A stretch of DNA of 64,000 nucleotides from Linderina pennispora. Taxonomy: Eukaryota; Kickxellomycota; Kickxellomycetes; Kickxellales; Kickxellaceae. The notes below the pieces were generated by a model. It saw only the letters and a program-made list of their open reading frames with translations, searched no databases and was not told the origin of the DNA. The stretch is taken from NCBI RefSeq assembly GCF_002104995.1, contig NW_024468263.1, positions 186,001-250,000 on the forward strand, read 5' to 3'. Made by a program: the position numbers and the translations under genes. Positions 11,001-20,484 of the stretch are shown here, one piece after another (position 1 is the stretch's first letter; each line of letters opens with the position of its first letter).

Positions 11001-11740
11001 CACACCAAATGTTGTATGCGTCTGACGCACGTACTGATGAACTGAACGAGTCCTCATCCGAAATCGTCGCCACCGCCAACCAGACTTATACTCTTCAATC
11101 CGCTAACCTGAAACCGCTTGGTCCACTCGCTGGATCTCTCCATACATAGCGCCCGCAACGGCGCCAGGTATAGGACCTTGTCTATGGATTTGGAGGATTG
11201 GCTGCCAAAGAGCCGTGCAACAGCGATCTCCATGAGGAGCGTCTTGCCCTGATGCGGTCGGCGCACTGACAACCAGGATTGATATCCGAGTTGAATATAT
11301 GCGCAAAGCATTCAGACTGCATGCGATTAAAGTGCGTGAATTCTGCATATGCTACCGCAAACTTGGCTGGCAGCGCAGTTACTGGAATCTGGCCTGGCCA
11401 CGCAGGTACCCCGGATGGCGGTGATCCGGTCTTGGGATTGCTTCAGAGTGATATTTCTGGGGGCTTCAATAGGATGAAGGCAGGGCTTTGCAGGCAAACC
11501 GGCACTCAGGCGTTCTACCTTTGATCGTTTGAGGGTGATTGCCATCGGAGGCTGAGCAGACACAGCTGGTCGCTTCTTCTGGAAGTAGGGGCTAGTGGCA
11601 GCAGATATAGCCTTGTCCTGTGGCCAGTGCACCGACCGATGGTTGCTGCCATCACTAGTTGTGCTGCTGATTCCAGAAAAGAATGTGAGCACGTCGTCGA
11701 ATCCGTCTGCGCACAGGTCGCTATCATCCGTGCCGTGCAT
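8033..11740 (-). pseudogene. HFM1/MER3-like meiotic DNA helicase, frameshifted core
   Basis: A multi-exon superfamily-2 helicase of the Ski2/Brr2-related MER3 group, which in other fungi promotes meiotic crossover. Start ATG at 11740. Motifs in order: Walker A (SAPTASG-KT, split by an extra base), YLAPLRALC (Ia), TPEKWD (Ib), DECH (II), AVSATVGN (III), PTLIFCYTRGSAQ (IV), STSTLGIGINLPAY (V), QFIGRAGRPQF (VI), then winged-helix and Sec63-like exons, and an acidic tail (DDDDDSAA). Introns with clean GTAAGT donors separate the 3' exons, for example 8215-8299. Between about 10.3 and 11.5 kb the frame must advance by one base about ten times to keep the homology, each time meeting a stop otherwise. 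The 3' half stays largely open. Decayed gene or local assembly insertions; not translatable as written. Confidence 0.75.
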
Positions 11741-11823
11741 TGTGCGAATATGTTTTAGAGCGTATATTCAAAGGAGAGAAGAAAAGCACAAAATAGTGGC
11801 AAGCCACAGACGCATACACGTAT

Positions 11824-12195
11824 CTAGTCGTCGAGCGAATCCTGCTTGACTCGGCGAAGGTTCAATGCACCTGCAATACCTGTGGTCCACGCAAGCCCGG
11901 CGAGTACAGGGCGACTAGCTCCAGCCAGCGATAGCAACCCGTTCACGGCCTCAAGGCGCCTCCTCCGATACCAGATGGCCCACGCCGTTGCTCCAAATAA
12001 TGCTACTGTTGCTGTGTTTTTTACCCACAGCTTTGTCGGCTCGTACTCGACGTCCATCGTTTTCGGGTTGACCCGCACGGCGATGCGCGGTGCCTCTGTG
12101 ATCCCGGCCAGGGCATGGTTCATATACCGAATAAACGGGCTGACAGTGATGTAGTCAGCTTCATTGTTCGCTTCAGCTTTCGGTTCTGCAGGCAT
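11824..12195 (-). CDS. Small two-helix membrane protein, hypothetical
   Basis: A 123-residue protein starting at ATG 12195. The N-terminal 60 residues are soluble (SPFIRYMNHALAG, VRVNPKTMDVEYEPTKLW). Residues about 61-80 (TATVALFGATAWAIWY) form a membrane helix followed by RRRR, and residues about 85-112 a second hydrophobic helix. The short KNT-helix-RRRR arrangement fits an organelle or ER membrane protein with a positive-inside loop. No family recognised. It lies 83 bp upstream of the helicase start, same strand, with its own upstream gap. Confidence 0.6.
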   Translation of the reverse strand: MPAEPKAEANNEADYITVSPFIRYMNHALAGITEAPRIAVRVNPKTMDVEYEPTKLWVKNTATVALFGATAWAIWYRRRRLEAVNGLLSLAGASRPVLAGLAWTTGIAGALNLRRVKQDSLDD

Positions 12196-12456
12196 AGCGG
12201 GTGCTTTTTAAGGAGAGAGAAGGGGTTAACAAAATTGTGTCGTTATCTCCACCAGCTGTGGCCAGTGGTTGGGTGGTGTGGACGGGGAATGATTGCAATA
12301 ATCACTTATGGCCGTCGTAAATTTCTGCGGCATGGACAGCTGGGCACTGTCCGCCCACTCCATTCCTGACAAGTGTGGAACACATACTCGCCAGACCATT
12401 CTGATGTCTATGTGCCTGTCAAGGTTTTCATTGGAAGAGGCTACAGGGTAAGACCT

Positions 12457-12858
12457 CTAGCTGGAGGCGTTTCGACTAAGCTTTCTCATATACCATTCTG
12501 TCAAGGTGTTCGCTTGAGTAAGCGGAACACACTCATACGTAGAGCGGGTTAAATCCATACCATCCTCTATGACTTGCTTGTGACGAATATACGCTGCAAT
12601 AACCTCAGGGCTGCGGTTCACTGCCTCTTCCCTTCTTTCCATTCCTATTTCCTGACCAAGTTTATCCGTGGCAGTCCTACGAGCGGCAAAGTATCCTAGC
12701 ATTGTTCTCAGTGACATATTAGACAGACGTCTGAGACCTGCAAGCTCATCAAGTAGTCTTGCTGACACATGCGGTGCAAGGTTGAGTGACTGCACAAGAC
12801 CAATTTCCTCCTGAGTATTGGTTTGTTCAGACTGTGCACTGGAGCTCGGGGCTGACAT
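12457..12858 (-). CDS. Hypothetical 133-residue helical protein
   Basis: Start ATG 12858. Mostly helical, charged sequence with two apparent helix pairs (SARLLDELAGLRRLSNMSLRT and RREEAVNRSPEVIAAYIRHK) and a conserved-looking C-terminus (LTEWYMRKLSRN). No signal peptide, membrane helix or metal motif. No recognised family; could be a small subunit of a larger complex, but that is a guess from composition. Single exon, normal codon use. Confidence 0.55.
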   Translation of the reverse strand: MSAPSSSAQSEQTNTQEEIGLVQSLNLAPHVSARLLDELAGLRRLSNMSLRTMLGYFAARRTATDKLGQEIGMERREEAVNRSPEVIAAYIRHKQVIEDGMDLTRSTYECVPLTQANTLTEWYMRKLSRNASS

Positions 12859-13616
12859 GGTGGTTTATAGAAAAGGATTGAGGATGGTTACTAGGTGTGA
12901 GCATGGCTGCAAACATTTCCATTAGCATATTGCTAGTTAAATAGCCTCGTGAGTTGATGACGCTCGTCATGCTTCCTTGTTCAAAACTCAACGATGCGCG
13001 TTCATTATTAGTCTGGAGACAGCAAAAGAAAGGACTTGTGAATGAAAATGGTACCTGGAGAAAAGGCTGCTAATGTGCTCAGTGAGGGACACTAAAAGTT
13101 TGCCGTTTCCAGGGGGTTATAGGGGTTGGCATTGGTAAGGAGCTTGAGCCAAAACACTTTGCTCTCCATCTCAGACCCGGCAGGGGATGATTTGTGAATG
13201 AAGCTGACGCATCCAGCTACTTTCTTGATGCAGTCCTTTTGGTCCTGACCGCTTGCATTCATAGCTGGGGCTCTCTTCAATTAGCCCACACTCATTTGCA
13301 CCAGCCATGCATGACAGCTCATATTCCCTCATAATGAAGGCGAACCTGCTAATAGTATGGTTGGTTATAATGTGGTTCAGGATCTAGGAAATGTCGAATA
13401 TGCTCCTGATCACAGCTCTATTGCTTGTAATAGACAGCTGGATTTGACTGGTCTGCTCGTGCCCGCGCAATTTCGGGCAGCAGCAGCAGCGGCCTAGTAC
13501 TCACGCTATGTTTTGGTCGATGTTTGAGTCCCCAGTGTGGCTTATTGAAAGTCAACATCTAATCAAATCTAAATTACAGATCATAGTTCTCATCTAGAGG
13601 CAGTCTAAGACACATG
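12859..13616. other. Gene-poor stretch
   Basis: Between two minus-strand orphans. A 62-codon minus-strand frame at 13092-13280 is present but lacks any recognisable feature and is not called. No repeat or RNA gene recognised. Confidence 0.4.
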
Positions 13617-14087
13617 CTAGTGCCTCACAGGTAGAGCCTCAATACATTCTTCCATGTCAATGATGTCGCTGTGGTTCCACGGGGAAAACTCATCGCTTGC
13701 AATGTAGTCAAAGTAGTCATAAAGGAACCACTTTATGCAGGCGATCTTGCTGGCTGGCAATAGGTAGCACAGCTCCTCGAACTTTCGCCTAATAGTGACT
13801 ACATACCATTCTAGAGCCCTGCGATACGCGGCTACAGCTGGGTCGGCCAATATTCTGCTGTACAGGGTATGTCGGTCCTGGGTGTGGGCATTTTCCTTTT
13901 GCATCTTCCACGAGATGAGCGACTTGTACGTAACCGCCGTCCCATGGCCCTCTTTCAGCATCGATGTCATGTATTCCACCCTTGGTTTAATTGTGGCTAC
14001 GTCGCTATCTGTAAATTGGAAGAACGCCATCCTGTATATTGGGTTCGCGTCGAGCATCACCATTGAAACTACGCAGCGAAAAATCAT
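13617..14087 (-). CDS. Hypothetical 156-residue protein
   Basis: The open frame continues 5' of 14087 but only with a TTG, so I take the first ATG (MIFRCVVSMVMLDANPIYRM); the second in-frame ATG eight codons on is almost as likely. The N-terminus is mildly hydrophobic. The rest is soluble and rich in aromatic residues (KWFLYDYFDYIASDEFSPW), ending in an acidic stretch and PVRH. No family recognised and no support from context, so reality of the gene is uncertain. Confidence 0.4.
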   Translation of the reverse strand: MIFRCVVSMVMLDANPIYRMAFFQFTDSDVATIKPRVEYMTSMLKEGHGTAVTYKSLISWKMQKENAHTQDRHTLYSRILADPAVAAYRRALEWYVVTIRRKFEELCYLLPASKIACIKWFLYDYFDYIASDEFSPWNHSDIIDMEECIEALPVRH

Positions 14088-15888
14088 GAAAATGAAGAGG
14101 GGAAGTGTTGTGTGGAGAAGAAATGAGTGTGGCTGAATGATGGGCAAAAAGCCCCTTTAATCGGTCTGGCCAAAGCAGGGTGTGGCGTATGTTATTAGGA
14201 ACAAGCATTTGCTATGGACTAGCGCTGTACCGTGAATCAGTAAACCCTGGTATAGATTCTTCGTCAAGGATATGTGGAGATATAGCTAGCCTATTATCAG
14301 GAGCTGACTTTCAGTTCTTCCACTCCGCAGCAGGCCACACCAATATGCCTATATTTTTGGACTGCTATCCGATGCTGCGCTGGAAAGAGCGTGTCGGCTT
14401 AGGCAGTTCTTATTGATGGCACCTAATGCTTCTTTGTATGGCATAATCGCTCTTGAAGTCAACATTATTGTATGTATATTCCAATTTCCTTGTGACCGTT
14501 GATTGACTAAATTCCTCACGTATAGGGAACATGCTTACGCTTTCTCAGAAAATGGTCAAAGTTGTATAAGGTTTAGAGCCACCACACTGCCACAACGAGG
14601 CTTTTATAGTCAGGTTGATCTGAAATGACCTCAACGTCGTAGGTAAGCCGAGTGGCGACTCTACGCTTTCATCAAATAGCCAAGGCATCGCGTTACGTGG
14701 TTGCATTATGGTACTACCTGCCCCACGGGAATGACATGAAATCCCTGTACGCAACCATGAAGCAATACTGTCAGCATCCAACTCACTGCTGAGATCGCGG
14801 CAGTAGCGTTCCCCTCAAACGGCAGAGTTCCTAGCACAAATTGCTGATGTTGGCCAAAGTTGCCTTATAGGGCTCAAGTGCATCGGACCTGACCTTGTAC
14901 ATCAACTCCCACCTGTACGCCTCGATCACAGTATGTGAAAGGTGGGCAGACCTAGCTGACTCTGAATTTTGCTGGGATCCACACGAGCGGCTTCTGCCAA
15001 ATCTAATTCTATATTAATATCTAGCTTTATATACCGGCCATTATCTATAGTTCTTACAGCATGTGAAGGTCGATGATGGCGAGGCATCGCTACTAGATGA
15101 TGCGCATAAACCAGTTCATCTTGGCATTGCCATTGGCTTTTTATACCCGAATTTGTAATACCTATTTACCTCTCATCCCTAATAGCAGCAAATGGTTTCG
15201 ATGAGGAATGTGGTGTGTATTATAATAATTGTGTATGTGTTGATTATCTTTCCGGCTTATGCTGGCAGATATGATAAATATATTGTGTCTTCTTGTAACG
15301 GCAGTCTGATGTGGTCAATATCACATCCATCAGTGTTTTGACAAGAAGTGTAGCGGCGGAACCGAAACAGTTGTTGGTTGGGGCATTCTCACGCAGATAT
15401 TATGATAGTGGTCAATACCCTCATCATCGCGTAAACATTGTCGATATATCCAAGAGGTATTTTCACTCAGTCAGATATCTACCTTCCAAAGGTTCTGCAA
15501 ATATCTAGTCTGTGGCTGGGGACGAGGTCACCTCAGCAGCTGATGGTGTCATGATGAATATTTTCACAGTATAAGCAACTCCAAACATATTGCTCAAGGA
15601 TGGTATGTGGCTGAGCCATGTTGTGTTCCCAAGTAGTAATCAAATTAGATATGTAGGCTCATATGTTGACATAGTAGACGACGAATAGCTTCCTATAAGT
15701 CTTTCTCTGCTTATATATCGGTATTCTGAATGGCGCGGCGGCTGAGTTTGCCAGTGCAATATGAGCGCTATTGAAATCACGGTGAGTAGTAGCCATGTCA
15801 ACATCTCTTACATTCACTGTCTCGATGGTTGATTTCATATCTATTTGGGTGAACAGGAATCGCAAAAAAGCTACTCGTCCAGAGTGAG
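14088..15888. other. 1.8-kb gene-poor stretch
   Basis: Only short frames on both strands, AT-rich with many stop codons; none has recognisable protein features. No tandem repeat, LTR or RNA gene identified. This is the largest empty stretch before the conserved block that starts at 15.9 kb. Confidence 0.4.
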
Positions 15889-17049
15889 TTAGAGCTCCAT
15901 CGAGTCAGAATCAGCAGGAGCCGCAGTGCTGCTTGTGGGCAGGGGGGCCGGGATCTGGGTCTTCAGCCTCGGCAGCTCCGGCAGCTTCGACATCTCGTAG
16001 TCCATAGCCAAGATCTTTCCAATCTCCGACTCGGGCGGGATCTCAATCGCCGACCGGACATTGGGCATAGGCAGCTGGGGCGTCAGACGAATGGGGCCGG
16101 TGTAGTGGCACATGACAGTGAGCTTGAACTGGGCAACAAACGTATCGCCGTGGGTCTTATCGACGGTGACAGTGAACGGGACAAGCAGGCGCGCCCTCAG
16201 ACATTCGTTAATGCCAGCCTTCAGGGCCGGATTGGCACTGGTAACATTGCGCATCAGGAACGGGAACACCGAGTACTGCTTGCAGACCTCGGAGAACAGT
16301 GCACGCGACGTGCGCAGCTTGAGGTTGTACATCTGGTTGACGTCGCGCTGGAACACGGTCGGATCAATATCGGCGCTGCGTGCCTTGCCGGAACCCGAGC
16401 TCAGCGTGCAGTCGATGGTGTAGATTTCGCCGGTCTCAAAAGTCAGCTCGGGCACCAGCAGGTCCGGGTCAAAGCGGTTGCCGAATGAGTTCTTGCCGTT
16501 CATCACGAACCGGTCCACCTGGCATGTGAACGTCTCCTCCGCCACATTGCAGTTGAAGCCGCCAGCCACCAGTCCGATCGCCTTGACCACATTGCGCGCC
16601 GTCTGCCCCGGCCGGATCATCCGCGCCGCCACCTCGCCTGCGTAGTATGCGGCGCTGATTGCGTCCGCCCGGCGGTCGGTGATAGTCATGGAGGGCGAGT
16701 TTGTCGCCACCAGTGTGTGCGCGGCCGAGGCTATATATCCGTCGATGTGCGCTGAGATGTCGATCTTGACCACGTCGCCGTCGCGAAGAATGTAGTCAGA
16801 TTCGGGAGACGGCGAAAAGTTCTGGATGATGTTGTTCACAGAGATAGTTGTCGGGAAGGCCACGCCGCGCTCAATTTCGCGCTCCTTGCGGAACACCGAG
16901 GATGACAGCGCTGTTACGAGTGAGTCGCTATAGGCACACAGAGCCGCGACCGATACGCCCGGGGCGGCAGCGCTGATCACCTGCTTCAGGACCTGGCCGA
17001 CGATGGCCGACGAGGTCTGGTACCGTGCAATGCTGTTGTCTGCGCTCAT
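15889..17049 (-). CDS. EBP1/PA2G4-like protein (M24 peptidase fold)
   Basis: A 386-residue protein of the proliferation-associated 2G4 family, which keeps the methionine-aminopeptidase fold but works as a ribosome- and RNA-associated growth regulator rather than a peptidase. The upstream frame has an earlier non-ATG extension; ATG at 17049 (MSADNSIARYQTSSAIVGQVLK) is the natural start. Family marks: ISVNNIIQNFSP, GDVVKIDISAHIDGYIA, the long RPGQTARNV helix and FETGEIYTIDCTLSSG. The C-terminus is Pro/Ala-rich rather than lysine-rich as in metazoan PA2G4. Divergent from the WD40 ribosome-biogenesis gene across a 238-bp shared upstream region, which would suit co-regulation of ribosome genes. 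ARX1 is the main alternative, but the length fits PA2G4 better. Confidence 0.85.
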   Translation of the reverse strand: MSADNSIARYQTSSAIVGQVLKQVISAAAPGVSVAALCAYSDSLVTALSSSVFRKEREIERGVAFPTTISVNNIIQNFSPSPESDYILRDGDVVKIDISAHIDGYIASAAHTLVATNSPSMTITDRRADAISAAYYAGEVAARMIRPGQTARNVVKAIGLVAGGFNCNVAEETFTCQVDRFVMNGKNSFGNRFDPDLLVPELTFETGEIYTIDCTLSSGSGKARSADIDPTVFQRDVNQMYNLKLRTSRALFSEVCKQYSVFPFLMRNVTSANPALKAGINECLRARLLVPFTVTVDKTHGDTFVAQFKLTVMCHYTGPIRLTPQLPMPNVRSAIEIPPESEIGKILAMDYEMSKLPELPRLKTQIPAPLPTSSTAAPADSDSMEL

Positions 17050-17287
17050 CGTTTGCTGCCGTCGTTTTATTTTGTGATATATGGGGAGGAAGAGGTGCTG
17101 AACTGAAGAAAGATCTGGCAATGGAAAAAAAAAGTGAAAAGAGCGTTTTTCATGGCAAATCCAATGATTTGATCAGCAATCACATCTGGAAAAATATGCG
17201 TCCGGATTGCTGGGGGCTGCACTTTCAGGCCAGCAGCGCTTCTCTATTCCTTCCCGCACCTCTAAACCTGGAATAATTTCATACAGA

Positions 17288-18658
17288 ATGGACGACAGCG
17301 CAGAGCGGCCAAAGTCGCTTCGGTTCAAGGAGCCGGTGATTGACATTGCGTTCAGCCCAACAGACAGCCTGGTGGCAAGCTCGCTGATCACTGGGCATGT
17401 CTTCATCCACCACTACGCGGTCGCAGGCAACGAGCGCAAGTACCGGCAGCGGATCCACAAAAAGTCGTGCCGTTCCGTGTGCTTCAGCGGTGACGGCGCG
17501 TCGTTGTATACGGCATCCAGGGACCGGTCATGGCAGACGCTCGATGTGGCGACGGGGATGGAGCGCATGCGCATTGAGGCAGCGCACGAGAAGCCGCTGA
17601 ACCTGGTCAAGCACGTGAACGAGCAGATAGTGGCGACCGGTGACGAGTCGGGGGTGGTGAAGCTGTGGGATGTGCGGCAGAACAAGGCCGCGTTCATACA
17701 CAAGGAGCACGTGGACTACATCTCCGACATGGTGTTCAACGAGGCCAAGCGGCATCTGCTGGTGACCAGCGGTGATGGGTGTCTGTCGGTGTACGATACG
17801 CGCAAGGCGAAGCCGTTTATGGTGTCTGATAACCAGGAGGACGAGCTGCTGTCGGTGGCGGTGATGAAGGAGGGCAAGAAGGTGGTGGTCGGCGAGACCG
17901 ACGGCGTGCTGGGGATTTTCACCTATGGGCAGTTCAGCGATGTCACGGATCGGTTCCCGGGCCATCCGCAGAGCATTGATTCGATCTGCAAGCTCACTGA
18001 GGATCTGTGCGTGACGGGGTCCAGCGACGGGCTGCTGCGAATCGTCGAGCTCTTCCCACACAAGCTCGTGGGTGTTGCAGGCGATCACGAGTCGCTGCCA
18101 GTGGAGAAGGTGGTGTTGAGCTACGATAGGCAGTGGCTGGCATCAAGCTCGCACGACCAGTCGGTGCATTTCTGGGACATTGGCTATATCTTCAACGAGG
18201 ACGGCGAGGATGAGGACCGGGAAGACCGGGAGGACCGGGAGGATCAGGAAGAGGAGCTGGATGCGCAGGCCATGGCGATCCGGATCACAAAGGAGATCGA
18301 GGACGAGGAGGACGAGGTGGATGTGGTTGGCAACGATACAGCATCGGAAATTGTTGATATCGTTGGTATTGATGACGATGAGGATGACGACGATGATGAA
18401 GACGAGGAGGTGGAGGTGGAGGAGACGAAGGCCGAGGGGGACATGGAACAGAAAGAGGAGGAAGAGAGCGAGAATGAAGGCGACGACGGGTGGGGCAGCT
18501 GGGGCGATTCTGACTCTGACTCGGGCGACACGAAGCGCAAGGTCAGCAAGCGCGACAAGGTCAAGGCCAAGCGCAAGGCTAAGCGCGAGCTGGCGCAGCC
18601 CGAGGCAAAGAAGAACAAGAAGCCCAGCAAGTCGGCCGCATTCTTTGCGGATCTGTAG
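17288..18658 (+). CDS. WDR55/JIP5-type WD40 ribosome biogenesis factor
   Basis: A 456-residue nucleolar protein. Start ATG 17288; upstream in-frame sequence lacks an ATG. Seven WD-like repeats fill about residues 15-305, with family-typical text (LRFKEPVIDIAFSPTDSLVA at the start, GDESGVVKLWDVRQ, VTSGDGCLSVYDTRK, LASSSHDQSVHFWD). Residues about 310-410 are extremely acidic with runs of Glu and Asp, and the C-terminus is basic (KRKVSKRDKVKAKRKAKRE) and ends KSAAFFADL, a tail typical of JIP5. In yeast JIP5 acts in 60S subunit maturation. A tandem GACCGGGAA-type repeat encodes part of the acidic tract near 18215-18245. Confidence 0.88.
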   Translation: MDDSAERPKSLRFKEPVIDIAFSPTDSLVASSLITGHVFIHHYAVAGNERKYRQRIHKKSCRSVCFSGDGASLYTASRDRSWQTLDVATGMERMRIEAAHEKPLNLVKHVNEQIVATGDESGVVKLWDVRQNKAAFIHKEHVDYISDMVFNEAKRHLLVTSGDGCLSVYDTRKAKPFMVSDNQEDELLSVAVMKEGKKVVVGETDGVLGIFTYGQFSDVTDRFPGHPQSIDSICKLTEDLCVTGSSDGLLRIVELFPHKLVGVAGDHESLPVEKVVLSYDRQWLASSSHDQSVHFWDIGYIFNEDGEDEDREDREDREDQEEELDAQAMAIRITKEIEDEEDEVDVVGNDTASEIVDIVGIDDDEDDDDDEDEEVEVEETKAEGDMEQKEEEESENEGDDGWGSWGDSDSDSGDTKRKVSKRDKVKAKRKAKRELAQPEAKKNKKPSKSAAFFADL

Positions 18659-18874
18659 CGGGAGACCCGGGCGGGCGGGTTCCAGGCCAAGCGGAGGGGG
18701 TTGATTTTCGAGTGCCACGGACACTTTCCCCTCGTTTTGCGTAATTTGGCTCTGCCCCACCACAGCTCCCTTTTCACGATCTCTTTCTCTTTCCTGCTCT
18801 CCAAACCTTAGACATTTATTTTTCCATACTCGCTTTTGTACCCCCCTCTATTTTCAATTCAAAACCCTTTCCGA

Positions 18875-20233
18875 ATGGGACCAAAACGTATCACATACCT
18901 GTATGACGATGAGGTGGGCAACTACAACTACGGATACGACCACTGCATGAAGCCGTTCCGGATCCGCATGGCGCACAGCATCATCACGTCGTATGGGCTG
19001 GACAAAAAGATGAACATGCGGCGGCCGCCGCGGGCGACGGCGGAGCAGATGACGCGGTTCCATACCGACGACTACATCACGTATCTGCGGCTGGTGTCGC
19101 CGGAGCTGGCAGAGCTGATGCCGACGTACAACGAGCGATTTCTGCCGCCGATGGACTGCCCGCCGTTCGACGGGCTGTACGAGTTCTGTTCGATCTCGGC
19201 GGGCGGGTCGATCGCGGGCGCAAAGAGCATCAACCAGGGCGAGTCGGACATAGTGATCAACTGGGCGGGCGGGCTGCATCATGCCAAGAAGGGTGAGGCG
19301 TCCGGGTTCTGCTACGTCAACGACATTGTGCTGGCGATCCTGGAGCTACTGCGATATCACCAGCGCGTGGTGTATCTGGATATTGATGTGCATCACGGCG
19401 ATGGCGTCGAGGAGGCGTTCTATACAACTGACCGCGTCATGTCGGTGAGCTTCCACCAGTTTGGCAACTTCTTCCCCGGCACCGGCGACATCAAGGACGT
19501 CGGGGTGGAGCGCGGCAAGTACTATGCGGTGAATGTGCCGCTGCGCGAAGGAATCGACGACGAGACATACGCTTTTGTGTTCCAGCGTGTCATGCGCAAT
19601 GTCATGGAGACGTACCGGCCCGGCGCAGTGGTGATGCAGTGCGGCACCGACTCGCTGTCGGGCGACCGGCTCGGGTGCTTCAACCTCAGCATGAAGGGCC
19701 ATGCCGCCTGCGTTGAATTCATGAAGTCGTTTGGCGTGCCGCTGTTCTGTGTGGGCGGCGGCGGCTACACGATCCGCAATGTCGCGCGCACGTGGGCGTA
19801 CGAGACCTCGGTGCTGGTGGGCGAAAAGGTCAGCCCGGTGCTGCCCTACAACGACTACTATGAGTTCTATGGACCCGACTACTCGCTAGACGTGCCTGCC
19901 AACAACATGGTCAACCATAATACGCGCGAGCAGCTGGAGAAAATCGTGGCCGATATCCACGACCACCTGCGGCATGTGCCGCACGCCCCGTCGGTGCAGA
20001 TGCACGAGGTGCCCAGGGACTGGCCGTCGGATAGCGAGGAGGAGAGCGACGGTGATATGGCGCTGGCAGAGAAGCGGCGCCAGCAGGCTGCCAGCAGGGA
20101 GGCCGCTGGCACACACAGGAGCAAGCGCGTCAGGGCCCGCCGCACCCGCCCGGCCGAGGACGAGCCCTTGATCCGGCGCGAGCAGCAGCGGGCCGAGGAC
20201 GACTCGGGGAGCAACTACAGCGAGAGAGATTAA
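18875..20233 (+). CDS. RPD3: Class I histone deacetylase, RPD3 type
   Basis: Zn-dependent lysine deacetylase of 452 residues, catalytic subunit of Sin3-type co-repressor complexes in fungi. Start ATG 18875 ([20 protein letters not shown]), the standard N-terminus of the family. Catalytic features: [20 protein letters not shown] with the His-His charge relay, [16 protein letters not shown] with the Zn-binding Asp and His, the Zn-binding Asp in QCGTDSL, and [15 protein letters not shown] with the catalytic Tyr. All are intact. Residues beyond about 375 form a charged disordered tail, shorter than or comparable to yeast Rpd3. Intronless. It sits 216 bp after the WD40 gene and 251 bp before RPB2, all on the plus strand, but no operon is implied. 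Confidence 0.95.
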   Translation: MGPKRITYLYDDEVGNYNYGYDHCMKPFRIRMAHSIITSYGLDKKMNMRRPPRATAEQMTRFHTDDYITYLRLVSPELAELMPTYNERFLPPMDCPPFDGLYEFCSISAGGSIAGAKSINQGESDIVINWAGGLHHAKKGEASGFCYVNDIVLAILELLRYHQRVVYLDIDVHHGDGVEEAFYTTDRVMSVSFHQFGNFFPGTGDIKDVGVERGKYYAVNVPLREGIDDETYAFVFQRVMRNVMETYRPGAVVMQCGTDSLSGDRLGCFNLSMKGHAACVEFMKSFGVPLFCVGGGGYTIRNVARTWAYETSVLVGEKVSPVLPYNDYYEFYGPDYSLDVPANNMVNHNTREQLEKIVADIHDHLRHVPHAPSVQMHEVPRDWPSDSEEESDGDMALAEKRRQQAASREAAGTHRSKRVRARRTRPAEDEPLIRREQQRAEDDSGSNYSERD

Positions 20234-20484
20234 ATGGGCTCTGGCACTGCTGCTGGCTTGGCCTGTGCTCGTTGCAACGCAGCCAAGCGAGAGCCCATTC
20301 CCTCCCACCCTTCATCGCTGCTGATTTTTCCTCCCACTGCTTGTGATCTAAATATCAGCGAGTTCTGTGTGGGCTTACAAATAATGCTAGGCTGGAGTGT
20401 GGGTTGCACGCGTCAATTTTGTTTTTTCTCTTTGCTCAGCCTTTTTTTATTATATACAGTTTTTCTCTAAATCCAGATTCCACA

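Noticed and set aside
18143-18804. Long minus-strand frames opposite the WD40 gene tail
   Set aside because: Mirror of Glu/Asp-rich codons; reads as Leu/Val/Ser runs with no independent evidence.
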